Source: DATAJX01 sp964601735 (GTDB taxonomy: Bacteria > Pseudomonadota > Alphaproteobacteria > UBA2136 > UBA6156). Taken from it: 56,800 nucleotides of DNA. The notes below the pieces were generated by a model, which had not been told where the DNA came from, made no database searches, and saw only the letters and a program-made list of their open reading frames with translations. The translations under genes and the position numbers were made by a program. Shown one piece after another: positions 50,108-56,561 of the stretch (within the stretch, counting starts at the first letter, position 1; the number at the start of each line of letters is the position of its first letter). The stretch covers positions 1 to 56,800 of the forward strand of contig CAZROO010000008.1 in assembly GCA_964601735.1 (NCBI GenBank), given 5' to 3'.

Positions 50108-50124
50108 CTTGACTAGAACTTGAC
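50108..50124 (+). repeat. 17-bp site, right end of island
   Basis: It is an exact copy of 43692-43708, about 84 bp inside tRNA-Asp copy 2, and a candidate integrase arm site. The rest of 49954-50207 has no gene. Confidence 0.75.
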
Positions 50125-50207
50125 ACAACGGTATGGTGACGACGACTTAAGCGTTGGTGAACGCAAGGGAACGACTAACAACAAAGTGGCTGATTCTAAG
50201 GAATAAC

Positions 50208-50284
50208 TGGCGGAAGTGACGGGACTCGAACCCGCGACCCTCGGCGTGACAAGCCGATACTCTAACCAACTGAGCTACACCTCC
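50208..50284 (-). tRNA. tRNA-Asp (GTC), copy 2 at right island junction
   Basis: It is identical to copy 1, complete with CCA. A good promoter lies directly upstream at 50296-50323, so this copy is the transcribed one, while its 3' flank is now island DNA. Confidence 0.96.
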
Positions 50285-50295
50285 GCGCGCCGGGG

Positions 50296-50323
50296 TTTAT
50301 AGCAGGGTTTTGGGCAAAATCAA
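50296..50323 (-). promoter_or_regulatory. promoter of tRNA-Asp copy 2
   Basis: On the minus strand, -35 TTGATT (50318-50323) and -10 TATAAA (50296-50301) are spaced 16 bp, 11 nt before the mature tRNA end. Confidence 0.75.
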
Positions 50324-50454
50324 GGAACAAAAATAGTGGCTTTGGGGGTAAGGCCTTATGAAACGCGCCTTTGGCACGATACAGGGTTTGGGTGCCCGCC
50401 AAGCAATTACCCCGGTTGAACTTACCGGTTTTTTAGGGCATAGGGGCTCCGGAC

Positions 50455-50530
50455 GGGCAATTAGCTCAGTTGGTAGAGCGTCTCCTTTACACGGAGAGGG
50501 TCGGGAGTTCGAGTCTCTCATTGCCCACCA
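50455..50530 (+). tRNA. tRNA-Val (anticodon TAC)
   Basis: Cloverleaf with acceptor GGGCAAT and ATTGCCC, anticodon loop TTTACAC (TAC), T-arm GTTCGAGTC, discriminator A and encoded CCA. Confidence 0.96.
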
Positions 50531-50598
50531 CTTGTCATTCCCCCGCCCCTGCCCTACATCACGGTCATCTTCGGCTCATCAGACCAGAGGTTTTTCCC

Positions 50599-51060
50599 AT
50601 GCGCATCAGCCATATTTGCGTCGTTTCGGAGCAGAATATAACTGACGACCACCGTGCCTGCCTGCTGGCCGCCCTGCAGCGGCTTTTTCCCGGTTTCAAC
50701 GAGGTTCAGGCCGGGCATATCGACTGGCATATCCCCTTCCCCTACGGCACTTACGGAGAGGACAACGTTTTGAAGTTCAAGGAACGTTTCAAGGACATGC
50801 TGGTGGTATATTTAGGCCGAACCGAGGTTCCTCCTCGGGAAGCCGCTGCTGTGCGCCAGGCGGGCGGCTATCCAGTTGCGGGTTACTTCTTTGCCGAGGT
50901 AACCGGCCGCAAACAATTGTCGCTGAGCGCCTACAACTTGCGCTACACCAGCCGCTTGCACCGCGACCATGACAAAAAATGGCTCGCGAGTGGTATTACG
51001 GCAGGTGACATCTACGGCGAATGGCCACCCCTGGAGTTTGTACTGTCTGCAGCCGCCTAG
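50599..51060 (+). CDS. hypothetical protein (153 aa)
   Basis: This 153-residue soluble protein begins RISHICVVSEQNITDDHRAC. It has no recognised family. The aromatic-rich segment HIDWHIPFPYGTYGEDNVLK and conserved-looking GYFFAEVTGRKQLSL suggest a folded alpha/beta domain. CAGAGG lies about 8 nt before ATG 50599. A strong terminator follows. It stands alone between tRNA-Val and hup. Confidence 0.65.
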   Translation: MRISHICVVSEQNITDDHRACLLAALQRLFPGFNEVQAGHIDWHIPFPYGTYGEDNVLKFKERFKDMLVVYLGRTEVPPREAAAVRQAGGYPVAGYFFAEVTGRKQLSLSAYNLRYTSRLHRDHDKKWLASGITAGDIYGEWPPLEFVLSAAA

Positions 51061-51077
51061 ATGGCCTATCCACCAAC

Positions 51078-51105
51078 AAAAAGCCCGCCGTAAGGCGGGC
51101 TTTTT
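51078..51105. terminator. terminator between convergent genes
   Basis: AAAAAGCCCGCC pairs with GGCGGGCTTTTT around GTAA. It serves the 50599 gene and possibly hup, which ends 21 bp away. Confidence 0.9.
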
Positions 51106-51125
51106 TGCATTGAACAAGCGAAAGC

Positions 51126-51398
51126 TTAGTTCACGGCGTCCTTCAGGCTCTTGCCGGCTTGGAACTTGGGCGAGTTCTTGGCCGAGATCTTGATGGTGGC
51201 GCCGGTGCGCGGGTTACGGCCGGTGGTGGCCTTGCGCTTGGCGATCTTGAAGGTGCCGAAACCGGTCAGGCGCACTTCGCCGCCCTTCTTCAGTTCCTTG
51301 GTGATGCTTTCGATCAGGCCATCCACGAGGGCGCTGGCTTGCGACTTGCTCACCTTGGCGCTGGTCGCCAGCTTGGCAATCAGGTCTTGCTTGTTCAT
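51126..51398 (-). CDS. hup: DNA-binding protein HU
   Basis: This 90-residue histone-like protein has dimerisation helices NKQDLIAKLATSAKVSKSQA and VRLTGFGTFKIAKRKATTGRNPRTG, the DNA-binding beta-arm with conserved R-N-P-x-T. It bends and compacts DNA. AAGGA precedes the ATG. As in many Proteobacteria it lies next to lon (lon upstream on the same strand), with a 326-bp spacer between them. Confidence 0.96.
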   Translation of the reverse strand: MNKQDLIAKLATSAKVSKSQASALVDGLIESITKELKKGGEVRLTGFGTFKIAKRKATTGRNPRTGATIKISAKNSPKFQAGKSLKDAVN

Positions 51399-51724
51399 GA
51401 GGATTCTATCCTTGCGTTTATGGGTTATCCCTCACGGCCATTCCGGTTTGGAAAGACCGCCTCCCCGCGCTCACCTTGTGGTGCTGCGGGACGGCTGCGA
51501 TTTCAGCGGCTCAAGGCCTATGTTGTCAAGCAGTTGCGGGCGTAATTATGCTGCTATACCGCCATTTTTGGGGGTTTTGCATATTTCTTAATCAGTAATC
51601 AGTGCTCAGCGACCCGTGATCGGTAAGGAAAAGAGCCATTTCGGCAGTGCCGCTTTCGGACCAAAAGCTAAAAAATCACCGCGCCCAAGGCGCGGTGATT
51701 TTACCGATCACTGATTACTGGTCA
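51399..51724. other. hup-lon spacer with inverted repeats
   Basis: It contains the hup promoter region, then AATCAGTAATCAGTG...GATCGGTAA (51588-51628) and its inverted relative (51698-51735) flanking the lon terminator. I see no gene. Confidence 0.55.
51672..51702 (-). terminator. rho-independent terminator of lon
   Basis: A perfect 14-bp stem (AAAATCACCGCGCC and its complement) around a 3-nt loop, followed by T's on the minus strand. Confidence 0.9.
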
Positions 51725-54280
51725 CTAATCACTCATGGAAGCATGCATCGGCGCCCCGCCGCCCCGGGTGGGGAGGTTGCTGCGCACTTTGCTCTTGCCG
51801 TTCCGGGCATCCTTTTTGGACGACGCCTTGCCTTCCTTGGCGCGCCCGCCGCCGCCCTTGAAGGGACTTTTGACCAGCGCCTTGGCCAGCACTTCGTCAA
51901 CGCTGTCCACCGGCACAATCTCAAGTCCTTCCTTGATGTTCTTAGGCATGTCGGCCAGGTCCTTCACGTTCTCACGCGGCAGGAACACGGTCTTGATGCC
52001 GCCACGCAGGGCCGCGAGCAGTTTTTCCTTGAGGCCGCCAATCTGCATCGCACGGCCGCGGAGGCTGACTTCGCCGGTCATGGCGATGTCGTGCCGCACC
52101 GGAATACCGGTAAGCGTCGAGACGATGGCAGTGACCATAGCCAGGCCCGCGGATGGGCCGTCCTTGGGCGTGGCACCATCCGGCACGTGCACGTGCACGT
52201 CGCGGTCCTCGTGGAATTTGCTGTCGATGCCCAGCTCCTCGGCCTTGCGGCGCACGTAGCTGCTGGCGGCATGGATGCTCTCCTGCATCACCTCGCCGAG
52301 CTTGCCGGTGGTGATGAGTTTGCCCTTGCCCGGCAACACGGTGGCCTCGATGGGCAGGATGTCGCCACCCACCTCGGTCCACGCCAGGCCGGTAACCAGG
52401 CCCACCTGAGGGTCGTGTTCCTTCATGCCGAAGCTGAACTGGCGTACGCCCAGGTACTTGTCGAGGTTGTCGAGCGTGATGGTGATTTTATCCGCGCTCT
52501 TGGCCGATTTTTTGACCTCCTTCGCCTTCGCCAGTTCCACAACCTTGCCTTTGGACTTTCTGGTTTCCTTGGCGGACGGGCTTTCGGCGCTCACCAGCTC
52601 CTTCACCGCCTTGCGGCAGAGGGCGTCGATGTTGCGCTTGAGACTGCGCACCCCGGCTTCGCGCGTGTAGTAACGCACAATGCCCTGCAGCGCCTCGTCG
52701 GTGATTTTCAGTTCACCAACCTTCAGGCCGCTGTCCTGCATCGCGCGCTTCACCAGGTGGGTACGGGCGATTTCGAGTTTTTCATCCTCGGTGTAACCGG
52801 CCAGGCGGATGACTTCCATGCGGTCGAGCAGCGCCGGCGGAATGTTGAGCGTGTTGGACGTGCACAGGAACATCACGTCGCTCAAATCCACATCCAGTTC
52901 CAGGTAGTGGTCGTTGAAGGTGTGGTTCTGCGCCGGGTCGAGCACTTCCAGCAACGCGCTGGAAGGGTCGCCGCGGAAATCCTGGCCAAGCTTGTCCACT
53001 TCATCGAGCAGGAACAGCGGATTCATGGCCCCGGCCTTGCGGATGTTCTGGATAATCTTGCCCGGCAACGCGCCAATATAGGTACGGCGGTGACCGCGGA
53101 TTTCGGCTTCGTCGCGCACGCCACCCAAAGCCATGCGCACGTACTCACGGCCGGTGGCCTTGGCGATGCTTTCGGCGAGCGAGGTTTTCCCCACCCCCGG
53201 CGGGCCGACGAGGCAAAGAATCGGCCCCTTGAGCTGGTCGACTCGCTGCTGCACGGCGAGATACTCGATGATGCGTTCCTTGACCTTCTCAAGGCCGAAA
53301 TGGTCTTCATCCAAAATCTTCTCGGCAAACACCAAGTCTTTCTTAAGCTTGGTCTTTTTACCCCAGGGCAGGCCCAGCAGCACGTCCAGGTAATTGCGCA
53401 CCACGGTAGCCTCGGCGCTCATCGGGCTCATCATCTTGAGCTTCTTGATCTCGCCCTCGGCCTTCTCCTTGGCTTCCTTGCTAAGCTTGAGTTCCTTGAT
53501 CTTCTTTTCGTACTCGGCAAAGTCGCCTTCTTCTCCCTCGCCCAGCTCTTTCTGAATCGCCTTCATCTGCTCATTCAGGTAGTACTCGCGCTGGCTTTTC
53601 TCCATCTGCTTCTTCACGCGGTTGCGGATGCGGCGCTCGACCTGCAGCAGGCCGATTTCGTTTTCCATCAGCTGGTAAAGCTTTTCCAGCCGGTCATCGA
53701 CCAAATCGATTTCCAGCAGTTCCTGCTTCTGGTCGATTTTCAGGTTCAGGTGGCTGGCAATGGTGTCGGCCAACCGCGCGGGTTCGTCGATGGCAGAGAG
53801 GCTCACCAACACTTCCGGCGGAATTTTCTTGTTGAGCTTCACATACTCTTCAAACTCGGCCACCACCGTGCGTTGCAGCGCTTCCAGCTCGTTCTCGTCG
53901 CCCTCGCGCTCGATGAACTCCACCGCCTTGGCGGTGAACATGCTGCCGGTATCGGCCAAATCGGTGATGCGCACGCGGGTCTGGCCTTCCACCAGCACCT
54001 TGACGGTACCATCGGGCAATTTCAGCATTTGCAGCACGTTACCCAGGCAGCCCACGCGGTACAGGCCGTCCAGCCCCGGCTCATCCTGAGCCTCGTCACG
54101 CTGGGCCACCAGCACAATCTGCTTGCTGGCCTGCATAACCTCTTCCAGCGCTTTCACGCTTTTCTCCCGGCCCACGAACAGCGGCACGATCATGTGCGGA
54201 AACACAACGATATTCCGCAACGGCAACACCGGCAGGTTTTGTTTCGGGCTCAGGCTGGATTCAACGATAGAACGTGACAC
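51725..54280 (-). CDS. lon: ATP-dependent protease Lon
   Basis: About 851 residues. The N-terminal LAN domain starts NLPVLPLRNIVVFPHMIVPL, the AAA+ module has Walker A GPPGVGKTSLAES and Walker B FLLDEVDKL, and the protease domain has the Ser nucleophile in KDGPSAGLAM and the Lys in GGLKEKLLAALR. There is a Lys-rich insertion before the protease domain and a basic, Gly-rich C-terminal tail of about 45 residues beyond the usual end. GTG 54280 with AAAGGA upstream is preferred; the frame stays open to 54358. Confidence 0.96.
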   Translation of the reverse strand: MSRSIVESSLSPKQNLPVLPLRNIVVFPHMIVPLFVGREKSVKALEEVMQASKQIVLVAQRDEAQDEPGLDGLYRVGCLGNVLQMLKLPDGTVKVLVEGQTRVRITDLADTGSMFTAKAVEFIEREGDENELEALQRTVVAEFEEYVKLNKKIPPEVLVSLSAIDEPARLADTIASHLNLKIDQKQELLEIDLVDDRLEKLYQLMENEIGLLQVERRIRNRVKKQMEKSQREYYLNEQMKAIQKELGEGEEGDFAEYEKKIKELKLSKEAKEKAEGEIKKLKMMSPMSAEATVVRNYLDVLLGLPWGKKTKLKKDLVFAEKILDEDHFGLEKVKERIIEYLAVQQRVDQLKGPILCLVGPPGVGKTSLAESIAKATGREYVRMALGGVRDEAEIRGHRRTYIGALPGKIIQNIRKAGAMNPLFLLDEVDKLGQDFRGDPSSALLEVLDPAQNHTFNDHYLELDVDLSDVMFLCTSNTLNIPPALLDRMEVIRLAGYTEDEKLEIARTHLVKRAMQDSGLKVGELKITDEALQGIVRYYTREAGVRSLKRNIDALCRKAVKELVSAESPSAKETRKSKGKVVELAKAKEVKKSAKSADKITITLDNLDKYLGVRQFSFGMKEHDPQVGLVTGLAWTEVGGDILPIEATVLPGKGKLITTGKLGEVMQESIHAASSYVRRKAEELGIDSKFHEDRDVHVHVPDGATPKDGPSAGLAMVTAIVSTLTGIPVRHDIAMTGEVSLRGRAMQIGGLKEKLLAALRGGIKTVFLPRENVKDLADMPKNIKEGLEIVPVDSVDEVLAKALVKSPFKGGGGRAKEGKASSKKDARNGKSKVRSNLPTRGGGAPMHASMSD

Positions 54281-54554
54281 GCGAGGTTTTCCTTTTATTA
54301 AGTAACGCACCTTAGCACTCAAGCATACCGAGTGACAAGAGTTCTTCTTCTCCGCCACAGGACAGCACGCTTAATAAGACATGATGTGTAAAACGGGTGT
54401 AAAAAAGCAAGGTGTGTGCCAGCGCTTTGGGCGTGTGGGGATAAAAGCCTGCTCATTCCCCAGGCCGGTGTGGCCCAAATAACAGGCGGCCCCAAAAGAC
54501 GGCAAAGCCGCCCCTGTAATCCCCCCGCAACCCTATGATCCTGTCCTGTAACCC

Positions 54555-54821
54555 TTACTGGCGCAGGCCCTTGGGCCCGATCGTCCCCGGCGGGCAGTGG
54601 GCGCCGGTGCAAAATACCGGGTCGGTAAACAGGTAGGCCTGGGCCGGGCCGGCGTCGTGCCACCAGCAGCTACCGTGGGCACAGGTCATCACCTTGGCGG
54701 GCAGGTAATTCACCGTGCCGCAACCGCCCTGCCCTTCAAAGCTGGGCTGCTGGCCGGGCTCCTGCGCCAGCGCGGGCAAGGCCATACCCAGCGCCAGAAT
54801 GGTCATCCACAGCTTGTTCAT
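54555..54821 (-). CDS. small exported Cys-rich protein
   Basis: This 88-residue precursor has the signal peptide MNKLWMTILALGMALPALAQ. The mature part has five Cys (GGCGTV, MTCAHGSCWW, VFCTGAHC) suggesting disulphides or metal binding in the periplasm. GGAAGGAAG precedes ATG 54821. The family is unknown. It is similar in size and Cys style (T-C...G-x-C) to the gene at 54960 on the same strand, so they may be related. Confidence 0.68.
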   Translation of the reverse strand: MNKLWMTILALGMALPALAQEPGQQPSFEGQGGCGTVNYLPAKVMTCAHGSCWWHDAGPAQAYLFTDPVFCTGAHCPPGTIGPKGLRQ

Positions 54822-54959
54822 CTTCCTTCCCCTCCAGTTATGTATACAATTATCAACATCCCCCGGATAAAGCAAGGGCCCTTACCGCAGTAAAGGCCTT
54901 ACCTGGCTTGAAGTTAAACACTATAAAGCCGCTACACCGGGCGCCGGTGTAGTAGACTT

Positions 54960-55292
54960 TTACCGGGGGAAACAGCCCGAGTTGTTACACACCTGGCGGC
55001 CGTTAAAACGCGCCTGTTGCTGCGGCGTGGGGTAATGCAGGGTGCAACCGGCCCCAAGGCAATATACGCTTTTCGCCTGCGGCTTGCTCCAGTCACGCAC
55101 GCTGGCAGGGTTTTTGGGGTCGGCAATAACCTGGCCGCTGACGCGACTACTATGGCTATGGGCACGGTGATAGCTGCCGCTGCCCCAGCTTTGCTGCGGC
55201 TGGTTGAAATGTCCGGCCCACACATTCCCGGCGGCAAGGCTCAAACCGGCGGCAACCATTACCCCGGCCAACATGGATACTGTTTTTTTCAT
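54960..55292 (-). CDS. small exported Cys-containing protein
   Basis: This 110-residue precursor has a signal peptide MKKTVSMLAGVMVAAGLSLA. The mature region is His/Ser/Gln-rich (FNQPQQSWGSGSYHRAHSHS) with four Cys at the end (VYCLGAGC, QVCNNSGC). AGGAGAGG lies upstream of the ATG at suitable distance. It may be metal-binding. The two neighbouring genes look like a small family of secreted proteins of unknown role. Confidence 0.68.
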   Translation of the reverse strand: MKKTVSMLAGVMVAAGLSLAAGNVWAGHFNQPQQSWGSGSYHRAHSHSSRVSGQVIADPKNPASVRDWSKPQAKSVYCLGAGCTLHYPTPQQQARFNGRQVCNNSGCFPR

Positions 55293-55604
55293 TTATTTTC
55301 CTCTCCTTAAGTGGAGAGCAGGCTAGGCCTCGCCCCGTTAAAAATCCATCAGGGAAGCCGCCTCGCCTGAACGTTTTCCAGACGCATACGATATATAAAG
55401 GAGAAACAGGCCTAAGCGGGCAGGCTAGACAATGGNNNNNNNNNNNNNNNNNNNNNNNNNNNNNNNNNNNNNNNNNNNNNNNNNNNNNNNNNNNNNNNNN
55501 NNNNNNNNNNNNNNNNNNNNNNNNNNNNNNNNNNNGTTACGTTTTTGTGGTCGATCATGAAAATAATATAACGGGTTCCGATAAGACATTAAATAGCCTC
55601 GCAG
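55293..55604. other. gene-free stretch with assembly gap
   Basis: It holds the promoter region of the 54960 gene and the third 100-N gap. I see no gene in the visible bases. Confidence 0.6.
55436..55535. other. assembly gap (100 N)
   Basis: Exactly 100 N, so of unknown true size. It lies 69 bp before the GIY-YIG repeat unit. Confidence 0.98.
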
Positions 55605-55636
55605 CCGTCATTCCCGCGAAGGCGGGAATCCAGTAG
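55605..55636 (+). repeat. 32-bp terminal inverted repeat, left
   Basis: CCGTCATTCCCGCGAAGGCG through GGGAATCCAGTAG is itself a hairpin and the exact reverse complement of 55956-55987. Confidence 0.95.
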
Positions 55637-55645
55637 TCTTGTGGA

Positions 55646-55939
55646 GTGAACACGAAAGGCGGTTACGTTTACATCCTGGCCAGCGGGCGCAACGGCACGC
55701 TGTACATTGGCGTTACTGCCAACCTAGCCACCCGGCATTGGCAGCACACCAGCGGCAACGGCAGCGAATTTGTCCGCAAATACAAAGCTTATAAGCTGGT
55801 TTACTACGAGCAGTTCAATGATATCCGCGAGGCCATTCTGCGTGAAAAACGCATGAAGAAATGGGAGCGTAAGTGGAAGCTTTGGAAGATTGAAGAGATG
55901 AACTCGGGTTGGAAAGATTTGAGCCTGACGTTAGGCTAG
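55646..55939 (+). CDS. GIY-YIG nuclease-domain protein (COG2827-like)
   Basis: This 97-residue single-domain GIY-YIG protein has the motif pair as GYVYIL (residues 6-11) and LYIGVT (19-24), followed by Arg in NLATRHWQH, Lys/Tyr in VRKYKAYKLVYYEQ and the catalytic Glu region REAILREKRMKKWER. The fold cuts DNA in homing endonucleases and UvrC. Small stand-alone members are common, and their role is poorly known. The start is GTG 55646, 9 bp after the left 32-bp inverted repeat. Confidence 0.9.
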   Translation: MNTKGGYVYILASGRNGTLYIGVTANLATRHWQHTSGNGSEFVRKYKAYKLVYYEQFNDIREAILREKRMKKWERKWKLWKIEEMNSGWKDLSLTLG

Positions 55940-55955
55940 TGAGGCACTCTGGCGG

Positions 55956-55987
55956 CTACTGGATTCCCGCCTTCGCGGGAATGACGG
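55956..55987 (-). repeat. 32-bp terminal inverted repeat, right
   Basis: It is the exact inverted copy of 55605-55636, 16 bp after the GIY-YIG stop. Confidence 0.95.
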
Positions 55988-56025
55988 AGGCCTTTCATAC
56001 AAAAAACCACTGCAAACGGAGGAAC

Positions 56026-56259
56026 TTAAAACCAAATCCCGCCAAACAGGTTGCCGAGGATGGCCGTGCCTTTCTTGGGAGTCACACGGCCAAGGAGGAT
56101 GCTGACAGCCACGTACAACACCGTCCCGCCCGCAAACAGCAGCACTCCGCATAGGCCGATGACCCACCATTGGCCCCAAGAGCCGGTGAGGCCCAGGTAG
56201 GCGTCGAATAACCCACCCGCCAGCAGTGCTAAACCCAATACCGTATAAGCTAAGCTCAT
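56026..56259 (-). CDS. small membrane protein (77 aa)
   Basis: Two to three hydrophobic segments (SLAYTVLGLALLAGGLFDAY; WWVIGLCGVLLFAGGTVLYV; VSILLG) and a short C-terminal tail. The family is not recognised. ATG 56259 is used; a GTG two codons upstream is possible. It is the first gene after the 16S rRNA on the same strand, separated by two terminators. Confidence 0.6.
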   Translation of the reverse strand: MSLAYTVLGLALLAGGLFDAYLGLTGSWGQWWVIGLCGVLLFAGGTVLYVAVSILLGRVTPKKGTAILGNLFGGIWF

Positions 56260-56276
56260 GCGCACACTATATCACA

Positions 56277-56299
56277 ACAAAAATCCGCCCCCAGGGCGG
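56277..56299 (-). terminator. second terminator downstream of 16S rRNA
   Basis: On the minus strand CCGCCC TGG GGGCGG is followed by ATTTTTG. It belongs to the left copy of a ~68-bp direct repeat (56284-56350 and 56472-56542). Confidence 0.75.
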
Positions 56300-56348
56300 C
56301 ATAAATCCGGCAATCCCATACGCAATTCATACCAAGCATTTAGCGAGG

Positions 56349-56453
56349 CTCCTCCGCCTCATGCCGCAGAAGTGCGGCATCCACGTCCTGTTTCCCGTAT
56401 TACCGGATGTTGGACGTGGATGCGGGCCTTCGCCAGCATGAGGCGGAGGAGGG
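56349..56453. repeat. palindromic element PE4 between direct repeats
   Basis: The outer arms CTCCTCCGCCTCATG and CATGAGGCGGAGGAG are perfect, and the inner arms GCATCCACGTCC and GGACGTGGATGC also match, making a ~105-bp cruciform. It is flanked by the ~68-bp direct repeats that carry the 16S terminator sequence. Confidence 0.85.
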
Positions 56454-56466
56454 CAGTGTAGAGATG

Positions 56467-56489
56467 AAAAAACCGCCCAAAGGGCGGTT
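56467..56489 (-). terminator. rho-independent terminator of the 16S rRNA transcript
   Basis: On the minus strand AACCGCCC TTT GGGCGGTT is followed by TTTTCATC, about 75 nt beyond the mature 16S 3' end. Confidence 0.9.
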
Positions 56490-56561
56490 AAAGCTCGGCA
56501 ATCAGCATACGCAATTCATATCCCAAGCGTTTGGCGAGGCTCAGAGTGAGAGCTTTTCCAT

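Larger units (their letters stand above)
43563..50284. mobile_element. integrative satellite-like island at tRNA-Asp
   Basis: The element is bounded by two identical tRNA-Asp genes as attachment duplications, with an integrase beside the left one, a P4-type primase-helicase, an XRE repressor and a cargo operon. There are no capsid, portal, terminase or conjugation genes. The DNA is visibly richer in A+T than the flanks. The apparent length is about 6.7 kb including a gap of unknown size at 48117. Confidence 0.9.
55605..55987. mobile_element. 383-bp unit: GIY-YIG gene between perfect 32-bp inverted repeats
   Basis: The coding region fills the unit, with 9 bp and 16 bp to the inner ends of the repeats. 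Related hairpin ends occur without the gene at 6781 and 11532. I see no target-site duplication. Mobility is inference. Confidence 0.6.

Noticed and set aside
51725..54277. Long antisense frame opposite lon, and many other frames opposite GC-rich genes
   Set aside because: They are products of third-position GC bias in the real genes and have no family features.
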